Origin: Staphylococcus sp. M0911
Lineage (GTDB): Bacteria > Bacillota > Bacilli > Staphylococcales > Staphylococcaceae
NCBI RefSeq assembly: GCF_003491325.1
Contig: NZ_CP022881.1
Location: 1,302,001-1,366,000 of the forward strand
Direction of reading: 5' to 3'
Length of the DNA stretch: 64,000 nt
Under the pieces are notes generated by a model. It saw only the letters and a program-made list of their open reading frames with translations, did not search any database and had not been told where the DNA came from. The stretch's first letter is position 1; the number at the start of each line of letters is the position of its first letter. Below, piece after piece: positions 9,569 through 18,253 of the stretch. The position numbers were made by a program, and so were the translations under genes.

Positions 9569-10111
9569 ATGGAATTTAACGAAAAAACGATAGATAGAAC
9601 AGTAATTTATAATGGAAAAATAGTTGATTTAGAAATCCATGATGTAGAACTACCCGATGGACGCACATCTAAACGTGAACTTATATATCACAATGGCGCA
9701 GTGGCAGTATGTGCCGTAACACCTGAGAATGAAGTCCTTTTAGTTAAGCAATTTAGAAAGCCCGCTGAAAAACCATTATTAGAAATTCCTGCTGGGAAAT
9801 TAGAGAAAAATGAGGAACGAGAAGAAGCTGCTAAAAGAGAATTAGAAGAAGAAACTGGATATATTGCGAAAAACTTACAATTTGTGACACATATGTATGG
9901 TTCTCCAGGCTTTTCAAATGAGAAACTGACAATTTATTTTGCTGATCAATTAGAAATAGGGCAAATGAATCTTGATGACGATGAATTTGTAGAAGTCCAT
10001 AAATTCTCAATTGAGGAAATCAAACAAGCACTTCAAAATGCAGAAATTGAAGACGCGAAGACAATTATTGCGCTTCAGCATCTATTATTAAATTATAATC
10101 ATTCTAAATAA
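9569..10111 (+). CDS. nudF: ADP-ribose pyrophosphatase (Nudix hydrolase)
   Basis: Cleaves ADP-ribose to AMP and ribose 5-phosphate, clearing a reactive NAD breakdown product. The protein is 180 residues. A perfect Nudix box G-x5-E-x7-RE-L-x-EE-x-GY runs from G76 to Y98. The proline-rich segment HMYGSPGFSNEKL after it is typical of ADP-ribose-specific members. It is followed on the same strand, after about 100 bases, by fur. Confidence 0.92.
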   Translation: MEFNEKTIDRTVIYNGKIVDLEIHDVELPDGRTSKRELIYHNGAVAVCAVTPENEVLLVKQFRKPAEKPLLEIPAGKLEKNEEREEAAKRELEEETGYIAKNLQFVTHMYGSPGFSNEKLTIYFADQLEIGQMNLDDDEFVEVHKFSIEEIKQALQNAEIEDAKTIIALQHLLLNYNHSK

Positions 10112-10184
10112 TGAACGAATATCCTTGCGTTTCATTGAGAATACTGGTAATTTATATATTGAATCATACTTTAGATTAAAATGA

Positions 10185-10199
10185 TTATAATTCTTAGTA
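10185..10199 (+). promoter_or_regulatory. PerR-like box overlapping the fur -10 element
   Basis: TTATAATTCTTAGTA matches the PerR consensus TTATAATTATTATAA at 12 of 15 positions. It overlaps TATAAT (10186-10191), the probable -10 of fur. PerR control of fur is known in S. aureus. The match here is my own visual comparison. Confidence 0.45.
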
Positions 10200-10215
10200 G
10201 AGGAGTGAGGCTTCC

Positions 10216-10674
10216 GTGGAAGAACGATTAAATCGCGTGAAGCAACAATTACAACAGTCTTCATATAAATTAACTCCACAACGTGAGGCTACTGTAAGAG
10301 TTCTAATAGAAAACGAAAAAGACCATTTAAGTGCAGAGGATGTATATTTAAAAGTTAAAGACAAATCACCAGAGATCGGACTTGCTACCGTTTATCGTAC
10401 CTTAGAATTATTAGCAGAATTAAAAGTATTAGATAAAATTAATTTTGGTGATGGTGTTGCCCGTTTCGATTTAAGAAAAGAAGGCGCTAAACATTTCCAT
10501 CACCATTTAGTATGTATGGAATGCGGTAAAGTCGAAGAAATCGAAGAAGACTTATTGCCAGAAGTAGAAAATCGAGTTGAAAAAGAATTTAACTTTAAAA
10601 TTTTAGACCATCGATTAACGTTCCATGGTGTATGTTCAAATTGCCAAGCTAAAAAAAGTGAAGAGACAAAATAA
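10216..10674 (+). CDS. fur: ferric uptake regulator Fur
   Basis: Fe(II)-dependent repressor of iron uptake genes. It is 152 residues, beginning at GTG 10216 with AGAGGAGTGAGG upstream. The winged-helix DNA-binding half includes LTPQREATV and the recognition segment PEIGLATVYRTLELL. The dimerisation half has the histidine-rich metal motif HFHHHLVCMEC and a second CxxC pair (CSNC), which form a structural zinc site. Residues such as GDGVARFDL identify it as Fur rather than PerR or Zur. It sits between nudF and xerD, as in S. aureus. Confidence 0.95.
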   Translation: MEERLNRVKQQLQQSSYKLTPQREATVRVLIENEKDHLSAEDVYLKVKDKSPEIGLATVYRTLELLAELKVLDKINFGDGVARFDLRKEGAKHFHHHLVCMECGKVEEIEEDLLPEVENRVEKEFNFKILDHRLTFHGVCSNCQAKKSEETK

Positions 10675-10774
10675 TTTTGCTTTATCTAATTAAATCTATA
10701 AAAGTTTGGACATAGTAGGTACGCCACACACATATGATATTAAGAAGCCACCGCTTCAAAAGAGGTGCTTTATA

Positions 10775-11662
10775 ATGGAAACAATAATAGAAGAATATTT
10801 AAAATTCATTCAAATTGAGAAGGGGTTAAGTGTTAATACAATTGGTGCTTATCGTCGAGATTTGAATAAATATAAAGAATACTTAACTTTACAAAAGATT
10901 TCTAATATCGATTTTGTAGATCGTCAAACGATTCAAGAATGTTTAGGTTATTTAATCGATCAAGGTCAATCATCTAAATCTATCGCTAGATTTATTTCAA
11001 CAATACGTAGTTTTCATCAATTTGCGTTACGTGAAAAATACGCTGCTAAAGATCCAACAGTATTGATAGAAACGCCAAAATATGAAAAGAAACTCCCAGA
11101 TGTTTTAGAAGTCGACGAAGTCATTGACTTACTCAATGCACCGGATTTAAATAAAAACAACGGGTATCGAGATCGTACAATGCTTGAGTTATTATATGCT
11201 ACAGGTATGCGTGTATCAGAAGTGATACAAATTGAAGTTGAAGATGTCAATTTAATGATGGGATTTGTTCGCGTATTTGGTAAAGGGGACAAAGAGCGCA
11301 TTGTGCCATTAGGCGATACAGTGATAGATTATTTAACTACCTATATCGAAACCGTAAGACCACAATTGCTTAAGCAAACTGTGACCAATGTCTTATTCTT
11401 AAATATGCATGGCAAACCTTTATCTAGACAAGGTATATGGAAAATGATTAAACAAAATGGTCTAAAAGCTAATATTAATAAAACACTCACGCCACATACA
11501 TTGAGACATTCATTTGCAACACATTTACTTGAAAATGGTGCCGATTTACGTGCCGTTCAAGAAATGCTAGGACATTCTGACATTTCAACAACACAATTAT
11601 ATACACATGTTTCAAAATCACAAATCAGAAAAATGTATAATCAATACCACCCTAGAGCTTAA
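10775..11662 (+). CDS. xerD: tyrosine recombinase XerD
   Basis: Resolves chromosome dimers at dif with XerC during cell division. It is 295 residues from ATG 10775, preceded by AGAGGTG. A longer reading from an upstream TTG would add 23 residues with no family support. The N-terminal SAM-like core-binding domain starts EEYLKFIQIEKGLSVNTI. The catalytic residues are all present: R146 (TGMRVSE), H241 and R244 (HTLRH), H267 (GHS) and nucleophile Y276 (TQLYTH). The fur neighbour and the convergent DUF309 gene are conserved in staphylococci. Confidence 0.96.
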   Translation: METIIEEYLKFIQIEKGLSVNTIGAYRRDLNKYKEYLTLQKISNIDFVDRQTIQECLGYLIDQGQSSKSIARFISTIRSFHQFALREKYAAKDPTVLIETPKYEKKLPDVLEVDEVIDLLNAPDLNKNNGYRDRTMLELLYATGMRVSEVIQIEVEDVNLMMGFVRVFGKGDKERIVPLGDTVIDYLTTYIETVRPQLLKQTVTNVLFLNMHGKPLSRQGIWKMIKQNGLKANINKTLTPHTLRHSFATHLLENGADLRAVQEMLGHSDISTTQLYTHVSKSQIRKMYNQYHPRA

Positions 11663-11672
11663 TAAACAGTTA

Positions 11673-11715
11673 AAAACCAATGATACCTTTAATGCATATC
11701 GTATCATTGGTTTTT
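11673..11715. terminator. bidirectional terminator between xerD and the DUF309 gene
   Basis: AAAACCAATGATAC / GTATCATTGGTTTT with T-rich flank. The stop codon of the minus-strand DUF309 gene lies inside the right arm. Confidence 0.85.
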
Positions 11716-12240
11716 ATTATTATCTAATTGAATTCTTTGATACCGTTTATCCTTTAATGCCATTTGGCGTGCTAAAACAACATCACTTCGGTCTCTTAAT
11801 AAATGGTGATGAACAATATCATCATTTAAAATAGGTGATGAAACAAAATGATAATCTGAATAATGACATTGAATTCGATTCAACATGTCAGCATTAATTG
11901 GCAATTGAATAGGTTCAAAAGGTTGTTGTTGTGCTACGCATGTCATTTGTTCGTCAAGTATCTCTAAATATCGTTGAATATTCAAATGTAATTGCGATTG
12001 ATCTTGTTTATTAGCATTTTTAATCACTTGTTTTGCTTTGGAGAAAGATTTATAAGCTCCTTTAAAATTGCTACGACGAAAGTGATAGCAAGCTGTCGCA
12101 CATAAAATCAAACTCACGATAGCATCTTGTTTACTAAAGTTGTCATTTTCCTTCCAAGCTTCTTCTAGTATGTCATGACATAAAAAATAGTGTTGCCTAG
12201 TATGAAAGTAGTAATAAAATTGAATTAATGCTTGTTCCAT
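11704..12240 (-). CDS. DUF309 domain protein
   Basis: 178-residue protein. The N-terminal half matches the DUF309 family: [20 protein letters not shown]..., then [26 protein letters not shown]. This is a small helical domain with a conserved H-x3-E-WK pattern. Its biochemical role is unknown. ATG 12240 is preceded by AAGGTGA. It is divergent from scpA, whose promoter lies in the gap, and convergent with xerD. Its last codons run into the shared terminator stem. Confidence 0.8.
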   Translation of the reverse strand: MEQALIQFYYYFHTRQHYFLCHDILEEAWKENDNFSKQDAIVSLILCATACYHFRRSNFKGAYKSFSKAKQVIKNANKQDQSQLHLNIQRYLEILDEQMTCVAQQQPFEPIQLPINADMLNRIQCHYSDYHFVSSPILNDDIVHHHLLRDRSDVVLARQMALKDKRYQRIQLDNNKNQ

Positions 12241-12278
12241 CTGAATTTCACCTTAATTTTAAAAGTTATATAAATTCA

Positions 12279-12287
12279 TGCTATAAT
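12279..12287 (+). promoter_or_regulatory. extended -10 promoter of scpA-scpB-rluB
   Basis: TGCTATAAT, a perfect extended -10, lies 46 bases before the scpA ATG. The -35 region is weak, as is common for extended -10 promoters. Confidence 0.5.
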
Positions 12288-12332
12288 ATTTTAGTGAAAT
12301 ATGCACATAAGTTGCAACATGAGGTAGATACT

Positions 12333-13064
12333 ATGTATGAAGTAAAACTGGATGCATTTAACGGTCCACTCGATTTGTTATTACATTTAATTCAAAAATT
12401 TGAAATAGACATTTATGATATTCCTATGAAGTCATTAACAGAACAGTATATGCAATATGTTCACGCAATGAACCAATTAGAAATCAACGTAGCTAGTGAA
12501 TACTTGGTTATGGCTTCAGAATTACTGATGATTAAAAGTAAATTATTGTTACCACAATCAGAGGAAGATGTCGATTTAGAAGAAGATCCACGTGAAGATT
12601 TAGTCGGTAGATTAATAGAATATCAAAACTACAAAGAGTACACTGAAATCTTAAATGAAATGAAAGTAGAACGTGATCACTATTACACTAAACATCCAAC
12701 TGATTTATCACATATGGAAACAGATGAATCGTGGGATCCATCGAACACGACCGATTTAACCGAATTAATAGTTGCTTATCAACGTGTTAAAAACCGAGTA
12801 GAAATCAATAAACCTCATTCCGTAGAAATTAAGAAAGAAACATTTACCATACAACAAGCTACGGCACAAGTTACGGACAGATTAAAAACAAAAGCATCCT
12901 TTAATTTCTTTAGTCTGTTTACATTTACAGAACCTATAGAACAAGTGGTGACACACTTTCTAGCTATTTTAGAAATGTCCAAATCAGGGATTATTAATAT
13001 TGAACAACATCAAAACTTTGATGACATTAATATATTAAGAGGAGTGAACTACGGCGTTGAATAA
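12333..13064 (+). CDS. scpA: segregation and condensation protein A
   Basis: Kleisin subunit that bridges SMC heads in the chromosome-condensing SMC-ScpAB complex. It is 243 residues from ATG 12333 ([21 protein letters not shown], the family N-terminus). A longer upstream reading is not supported. The N-terminal SMC-neck-binding helices and the C-terminal winged helix ([16 protein letters not shown]) are visible, with an acidic linker in between. It overlaps scpB by 8 bases, so translation is probably coupled. Confidence 0.95.
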   Translation: MYEVKLDAFNGPLDLLLHLIQKFEIDIYDIPMKSLTEQYMQYVHAMNQLEINVASEYLVMASELLMIKSKLLLPQSEEDVDLEEDPREDLVGRLIEYQNYKEYTEILNEMKVERDHYYTKHPTDLSHMETDESWDPSNTTDLTELIVAYQRVKNRVEINKPHSVEIKKETFTIQQATAQVTDRLKTKASFNFFSLFTFTEPIEQVVTHFLAILEMSKSGIINIEQHQNFDDINILRGVNYGVE

Positions 13065-13599
13065 GCACGGCATATTAGAAGCATTGCTCTACACATCAGG
13101 AGACGAAGGTCTCGAAGTCAAACAATTAATCGAAATATTAGAAGTAAATGAAGATGAATTAGCAGAGTTAATTGACACTTATGAATCAAATGGTCTTATG
13201 ATTCAACGATTCGGAACGACATGTGTTCTTACAACAAAAAAAGATGCCTCACAATACATCGAGGCATTAATCGAACAAAAATCTAAAATGAAATTATCAC
13301 AGGCTGCAATGGAAACATTATCTATTATTGCGTATAATCAACCCTTAACTCGAAGTGATATCGAACTTATTAGAGGCATTAATTCTGATGGTGCAGTTAA
13401 AACCCTCATTGCAAGAGGCTTGGTAGAAGCTAAAGAAGTCCATCATTCACGTAGTCAACAATTAATCACGACAGACTTATTTTTAAATGTATTTGGTATA
13501 GAAAAATTAGAAGATTTACCAACCACTCAAGAAGATGAAGAAGAAATGGACGCATTCTTTAGTAACTTGGTAAATCAAAAGGGAGATACAAATGAGTAA
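13057..13599 (+). CDS. scpB: segregation and condensation protein B
   Basis: Two-winged-helix partner of ScpA in the SMC complex. It is 180 residues, beginning at TTG 13057 with AGAGGAGTG ten bases upstream. Visible features are the first winged helix ([19 protein letters not shown]) and the second with the diagnostic [20 protein letters not shown]. The acidic C-terminal tail [10 protein letters not shown] is typical. It overlaps scpA and rluB by 8 bases each. Confidence 0.94.
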   Translation: MNKHGILEALLYTSGDEGLEVKQLIEILEVNEDELAELIDTYESNGLMIQRFGTTCVLTTKKDASQYIEALIEQKSKMKLSQAAMETLSIIAYNQPLTRSDIELIRGINSDGAVKTLIARGLVEAKEVHHSRSQQLITTDLFLNVFGIEKLEDLPTTQEDEEEMDAFFSNLVNQKGDTNE

Positions 13600-14332
13600 A
13601 GAATTAGAAAGATTACAAAAAAGAATTGCAAGTAGTGGTTATACATCACGTCGTAAAGCAGAAACATTAATTACTGATGGCAAAGTAAAAGTTAACGGAC
13701 ATGTCGTCACTGAACTGGGTACAAAAGTTTCAAATTCAGATACTGTAGAAGTTGAAGGTATCAAATTAGAGCAAGAAGATAAAATTTATATTTTATTTAA
13801 TAAACCTGCACAAGTAATTACAAGTGTATCGGATGATCGTGGCCGTAAAGTTGTGACTGATTACTTTAAAGATATCGAAACACGTATTTATCCTGTAGGT
13901 CGATTAGATTACGATACATCTGGATTATTATTATTAACGAATGATGGTGAATTCACTAATTTAATGACGCACCCTAGATACCATATTAAAAAGAAATATG
14001 TTGCTAAGCTTAAAGGATATTTAATGAGAGAAGAAGTTAAAGCTTTAGAAAAAGGAATCGAACTAGAAGATGGTTTCACGCAACCTGCTCAAGTAAAAGT
14101 GAAAAACCAAGACAAAGATAAAAATACGACGCTCGTTGAAATTACGATTAGTGAAGGTAGAAATAGACAAGTACGTCGTATGTTCGAACATTTTGGTCAC
14201 CAAGTTAGTAAATTAACGCGTATCCAATTTGGTCCACTTGATTTAAAAGGCTTGAATGCAGGTGAAGGTCGTGTACTCACACCTCATGAAGTAAAAACGA
14301 TTCGCCATTTAGCAGAAAATGGTAATGATTAA
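13592..14332 (+). CDS. rluB: 23S rRNA pseudouridine synthase (RluB family)
   Basis: Isomerises a uridine in 23S rRNA helix 80-93 to pseudouridine. It is 246 residues with an N-terminal S4 RNA-binding domain ([20 protein letters not shown]). This is followed by the RsuA-type catalytic domain, with the catalytic aspartate D106 in [17 protein letters not shown] and the later [15 protein letters not shown] signature. Its position as third gene after scpAB is conserved in Firmicutes. Confidence 0.93.
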   Translation: MSKELERLQKRIASSGYTSRRKAETLITDGKVKVNGHVVTELGTKVSNSDTVEVEGIKLEQEDKIYILFNKPAQVITSVSDDRGRKVVTDYFKDIETRIYPVGRLDYDTSGLLLLTNDGEFTNLMTHPRYHIKKKYVAKLKGYLMREEVKALEKGIELEDGFTQPAQVKVKNQDKDKNTTLVEITISEGRNRQVRRMFEHFGHQVSKLTRIQFGPLDLKGLNAGEGRVLTPHEVKTIRHLAENGND

Positions 14333-14341
14333 AATAAAACA

Positions 14342-14370
14342 CTCATATTTTTAATATTTGAGATTTTTTT
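14342..14370 (+). terminator. weak terminator after rluB
   Basis: Short bulged hairpin CTCATATT / AATATTTGAG followed by T7. It probably gives partial termination between the scp operon and srrAB. Confidence 0.45.
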
Positions 14371-14411
14371 CACAAAGATTTCTTTAACACTAACTTAATG
14401 ACTATTTCATA

Positions 14412-14420
14412 TGCTATAAT
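14412..14420 (+). promoter_or_regulatory. extended -10 promoter of srrAB
   Basis: TGCTATAAT, 44 bases before the srrA start, followed by the strong ribosome binding site GGAGG. No good -35 is visible. Confidence 0.55.
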
Positions 14421-14463
14421 AACTAATGAAATGAACAGCATGTGTAGGAGGTAATTTAGTATT

Positions 14464-15189
14464 ATGACGAATGAAATACTTATCGTTGATGACGAAGACA
14501 GAATCAGAAGATTACTTAAACTATACCTAGAAAGAGAATCTTTTGAAACACATGAAGCAAGAGATGGTAAAGAAGCTTATCAACTTGCTATGGAAAATGA
14601 CTATGCGTGCATTCTTTTAGACTTAATGTTGCCAGAAATGGACGGTATCGAAGTAGCCACTCAATTAAGAGAGCATAAAGATACACCTATTATTATGCTC
14701 ACTGCAAAAGGCGAAGAGACGAATCGTGTCGAAGGGTTTGAATCAGGTGCCGATGACTATATCGTTAAACCATTCTCTCCAAGAGAAGTCGTTTTAAGAG
14801 TCAAAGCATTATTAAGAAGAACGCAAACAACAACACCTGAACAAAGTGAACCTCATGCAAGAGACGTAATTGAGTTCAATCACTTAGTGATAGATAATGA
14901 TGCGCATAGAGTATTAGCTGATAATGAACAGGTTAATTTAACACCAAAAGAATATGAACTATTAATTTATTTAGCTAAAACTCCTAATAAAGTATTTGAT
15001 CGTGAACAATTATTAAAAGAAGTTTGGCATTATGAATTTTATGGCGATTTACGTACGGTGGATACGCACGTAAAAAGATTAAGAGAGAAACTCAACAAAG
15101 TATCGAGTGATGCAGCTCACATGATACAAACTGTTTGGGGCGTCGGTTATAAATTTGAGGTTAATACAAACGATGAACCGGCTAAATAG
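14464..15189 (+). CDS. srrA: response regulator SrrA
   Basis: OmpR-family response regulator of the respiration/redox system SrrAB (ResDE homolog). It adjusts fermentation, cytochrome, nitric oxide resistance and virulence genes when oxygen or menaquinone redox state changes. It is 241 residues. The receiver has D53 (CILLDLMLPEMDG) as phosphoacceptor and T/K at LTAKG and IVKPFSP. The C-terminal winged helix begins near residue 135 and contains NLTPKEYELLIYL and RTVDTHVKRLREKL. The sequence is nearly that of S. aureus SrrA. It overlaps srrB by 17 bases. Confidence 0.96.
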   Translation: MTNEILIVDDEDRIRRLLKLYLERESFETHEARDGKEAYQLAMENDYACILLDLMLPEMDGIEVATQLREHKDTPIIMLTAKGEETNRVEGFESGADDYIVKPFSPREVVLRVKALLRRTQTTTPEQSEPHARDVIEFNHLVIDNDAHRVLADNEQVNLTPKEYELLIYLAKTPNKVFDREQLLKEVWHYEFYGDLRTVDTHVKRLREKLNKVSSDAAHMIQTVWGVGYKFEVNTNDEPAK

Positions 15190-16915
15190 TGTAGTAATAA
15201 AACTGTGGTTAACTATAATTTTTATAGTAACGACAGTTTTAATTTTATTAAGTGCTGCCTTAATTACCTTTATTCAATATTACTATACACAAGAAGCGGA
15301 AGATTCCATTAAAGAAGACGCCAAACGCATAAGTAAATTGGTAGAAAACTCTACAAATCAAAACTTAGCCATCAAAAATAGCCAAACATTGATTGATAAT
15401 CCCGGTGGATTAATTATCATGAAAAATACATCTACCGCATATCAACAAACCATTTCAACAGATAAACAAGCTATGCTCAAAGAAATTAAAAATAATAAAG
15501 ATTTTAACCGTGTTTTCAAACATGGTGAGTCAATGACACGTAATGTCATGATTAAAGAACAGGGGAATTCACATCCGTATATATTAGTGGGTTATCCAAT
15601 GAAAGCCGAGCCAGGAAGTCATACAGAATATAGCGGCGTCTTTATTTTTAAAGATTTAAAATCTATTGAAGATACCAATAATGCGATAACAATTATTATC
15701 TTAATTACCGCAATTATATTTTTAGCAGTGAGTACCATCTTTGCATTTTTCTTATCATCTAGAATTACTAAACCTTTAAGAGAGTTAAGAAATCAAGCAC
15801 AAAAGGTATCACAAGGTGATTATTCACATATCACGTCAGTATCAACAAAAGATGAAATTGGAGAATTATCACGTGCATTTAATAATATGAGCTTTGAAAT
15901 TCAAGAACATGTAGAAGCACTATCCACATCCAAAAATATACGTGATAGCTTAATTAACTCGATGGTTGAAGGTGTTATTGGTATTAATGAACAAAAGGAT
16001 ATTATTTTATCAAATAAAATGGCAGACCAAGTATTCCATACATTAGATGACAATGCTGTTGAATTAATAGAAAAACAAATTGAACAAACTTTCAATACTA
16101 AAGAAACGCAATTCCAAGAAATTGAAGCAAACACAAGGTATTATGTGATTATCATGAGTTATATTGACCGTATTCAAAACGATGGCAGAAGCGGTATTGT
16201 TGCTATTATACGTGATATGACAAATGAACATAACCTTGATCAAATGAAAAAAGACTTCATCGCAAATGTATCTCATGAATTACGAACACCGATTGCCTTA
16301 TTACAAGGCTATACAGAATCTATTGTAGATGGTGTTGTAACTGAACCAGATGAGATACATGAATCACTAGCAATTGTCTTAGATGAATCTAAACGTCTGA
16401 ACCGCTTAGTTAATGAATTATTAAACGTAGCACGTATGGATGCTGAAGGATTATCTGTTGAGAAAGAGTCACAACCAATCGCTGATCTGCTCAACAAAAT
16501 GCGAATAAAATATCGTCAACAAGCGACTGATTTAGAACTTAATATGCAGTTTGAAGTAAGCAATCAACAACTATGGGACTACGATATGGATAGAATGGAT
16601 CAAGTATTAACCAATTTAATCGATAACGCATCAAGATATACACAACCTGGAGATACCATTTCGGTAAAAACTGATGAAGATGATAGAACTCATATTTTAA
16701 GCATCGCTGATACTGGTACTGGAATTGCTCCTGAACATTTACAACAAGTCTTCGATCGTTTCTATAAAGTAGATGCGTCAAGAAAAAGGGGTAAACAAGG
16801 TACTGGATTAGGCTTATTCATCTGTAAAATGATTATAGAAGAACATGGCGGTACGATTGAAGTAGAAAGTCAAGTGGGTAAAGGAACAACCTTTATCATT
16901 AAATTACCAAAATAA
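15173..16915 (+). CDS. srrB: sensor histidine kinase SrrB
   Basis: Membrane sensor kinase partner of SrrA. It is 580 residues from ATG 15173, with GAGGTT upstream. Order: TM1 about 7-30, an extracytoplasmic loop of about 140 residues, TM2 about 171-196, HAMP, a PAS-like domain (SMVEGVIGINEQKDIIL), HisKA with phosphoacceptor H368 (VSHELRTP), then HATPase_c with NLIDNASRYT, DTGTGI and GTGLGL. It contains a single cysteine (GLFICKM). The two catalytic-domain cysteines I recall as redox-active in S. aureus SrrB are replaced here (the regions MQFEVSNQQLW and ISVKTDEDD). A redox-sensing role through that pair therefore cannot apply. Confidence 0.95.
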   Translation: MNRLNSVVIKLWLTIIFIVTTVLILLSAALITFIQYYYTQEAEDSIKEDAKRISKLVENSTNQNLAIKNSQTLIDNPGGLIIMKNTSTAYQQTISTDKQAMLKEIKNNKDFNRVFKHGESMTRNVMIKEQGNSHPYILVGYPMKAEPGSHTEYSGVFIFKDLKSIEDTNNAITIIILITAIIFLAVSTIFAFFLSSRITKPLRELRNQAQKVSQGDYSHITSVSTKDEIGELSRAFNNMSFEIQEHVEALSTSKNIRDSLINSMVEGVIGINEQKDIILSNKMADQVFHTLDDNAVELIEKQIEQTFNTKETQFQEIEANTRYYVIIMSYIDRIQNDGRSGIVAIIRDMTNEHNLDQMKKDFIANVSHELRTPIALLQGYTESIVDGVVTEPDEIHESLAIVLDESKRLNRLVNELLNVARMDAEGLSVEKESQPIADLLNKMRIKYRQQATDLELNMQFEVSNQQLWDYDMDRMDQVLTNLIDNASRYTQPGDTISVKTDEDDRTHILSIADTGTGIAPEHLQQVFDRFYKVDASRKRGKQGTGLGLFICKMIIEEHGGTIEVESQVGKGTTFIIKLPK

Positions 16916-16923
16916 ACATTTTA

Positions 16924-16965
16924 AAACCTGTTAGAGTCAAATAATGGCTCTAACAGTTTTTTTAT
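16924..16965 (+). terminator. terminator of srrAB
   Basis: Stem CTGTTAGAG / CTCTAACAG followed by T7 directly after the srrB stop. Confidence 0.88.
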
Positions 16966-17049
16966 TTATTATGAAATCTATAGTTTGTTAAACAACTTGA
17001 TTATTTTTATGACATCTTATATCTATATAAATATATCGGAGCAAACTCA

Positions 17050-17078
17050 TTGTACATAACAGAGTTATCATGTATGAT
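17050..17078 (+). promoter_or_regulatory. promoter of the FMN riboswitch-ribU unit
   Basis: TTGTAC (17050-17055), exact 17-base spacer, TATGAT (17073-17078). Transcription would begin about 20 bases before the riboswitch aptamer. Confidence 0.7.
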
Positions 17079-17106
17079 ATATTTAAATTAAAAATATAGT
17101 TAATTC

Positions 17107-17228
17107 ATCTTCGGGGTCGGGTGTAATTCCCAACCGGCAGTAAATTAAGCCTGCGACGTAAAATGTCTCATTTTACCTGATTCAGTGAAACTCTGAAGCC
17201 GACAGTATAGTCTGGATGGGAGAAGATG
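17107..17228 (+). promoter_or_regulatory. FMN riboswitch (RFN element) aptamer
   Basis: The conserved RFN blocks occur in order: GGGGTCGGGTG, AATTCCCAACCGGCAGTAAA, AGCCTGCGAC, GATTCAGTGAAACTCTGAAG, CCGACAGTATAGTCTGGATG. The closing P1 helix is CATCTTC (17107-17113) with GAAGATG (17222-17228), seven perfect pairs. It binds flavin mononucleotide and lowers expression of the downstream riboflavin transporter when flavin is plentiful. Confidence 0.96.
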
Positions 17229-17253
17229 GAGGTTTTTTTGTTGTGCAAATTTC

Positions 17254-17284
17254 CTCCTTTTCTAGCAAGATGAATGGAAGGAGA
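17254..17284 (+). promoter_or_regulatory. candidate ribosome-binding-site sequestrator of the FMN riboswitch
   Basis: CTCCTTTT (17254-17261) can pair with GGAAGGAG of the ribU ribosome binding site (17276-17283). GGAGG at 17228-17232, overlapping the 3' end of P1 by one base, can pair instead with CCTCC at 17253-17257. This looks like a translational switch. No intrinsic terminator hairpin is seen between aptamer and ribU. Confidence 0.55.
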
Positions 17285-17293
17285 AAATAATAT

Positions 17294-17842
17294 ATGCAAC
17301 ACAATCAAAATAGACGTCTAATCTTTATAAGTATGCTAAGTGCAGTGGCTTTCGTACTTACCTTTATTAAATTCCCATTGCCATTTTTACCACCATACTT
17401 AACGTTGGACTTTAGTGATGTACCTACATTACTTGCCACATTTTTATTAGGACCAATTGCAGGGCTAATAGTAGCTTTTATTAAGAATTTACTCAATTTC
17501 TTTTTCAATATGGGTGATCCTGTAGGACCATTAGCGAACTTTTTAGCAATTGCCAGTTTCTTATTAACTGCATATTATATTTATAGAAACAAACGCAATA
17601 AAAAGTCATTATTAACCGGTCTTGTTTTAGGTACAGTTGTCATGACCGTCGTATTAAGTATTTTAAATTATTTTGTACTGTTACCACTCTACGGTATGAT
17701 ATTTAACTTAGGTGACATTGTTCATAATCTTAAAGTAATTATTGTTTCAGGTATCATACCTTTTAATATTATTAAAGGTATTATCATTTCAATCATCTTT
17801 TACTTTATATTCAATAGAATTAAAAATAACATTCACATATAA
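17294..17842 (+). CDS. ribU: riboflavin ECF transporter substrate-binding subunit RibU
   Basis: S-component that binds riboflavin and works with the shared EcfA-A'-T module, encoded elsewhere. It is 182 residues with about six hydrophobic helices, starting LIFISMLSAVAFVLTFI. The family-typical loop PLPFLPPYLTLDFSDVPTLLATFLLGP sits between helices 1 and 2. The FMN riboswitch directly upstream independently supports the substrate. It has its own terminator downstream and so is a single-gene unit. Confidence 0.93.
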   Translation: MQHNQNRRLIFISMLSAVAFVLTFIKFPLPFLPPYLTLDFSDVPTLLATFLLGPIAGLIVAFIKNLLNFFFNMGDPVGPLANFLAIASFLLTAYYIYRNKRNKKSLLTGLVLGTVVMTVVLSILNYFVLLPLYGMIFNLGDIVHNLKVIIVSGIIPFNIIKGIIISIIFYFIFNRIKNNIHI

Positions 17843-17848
17843 ATAACT

Positions 17849-17884
17849 AGCGCCCTTACACATGATGTGCAAGGGCGCTTTTAA
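17849..17884. terminator. bidirectional terminator between ribU and fer
   Basis: AGCGCCCTTACAC / GTGCAAGGGCGCT with TTTT after it; a GC-rich stem between convergent genes. Confidence 0.88.
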
Positions 17885-17893
17885 TATAATATA

Positions 17894-18157
<264 letters not shown>

Positions 18158-18253
18158 TTAAAAAAAATGCTACACTAGTAATAACAATACTACTATTGTA
18201 GACATCGATAGTATCATTTTCAATATATTCGTTTTATAGAGTGAGGGTTTATC

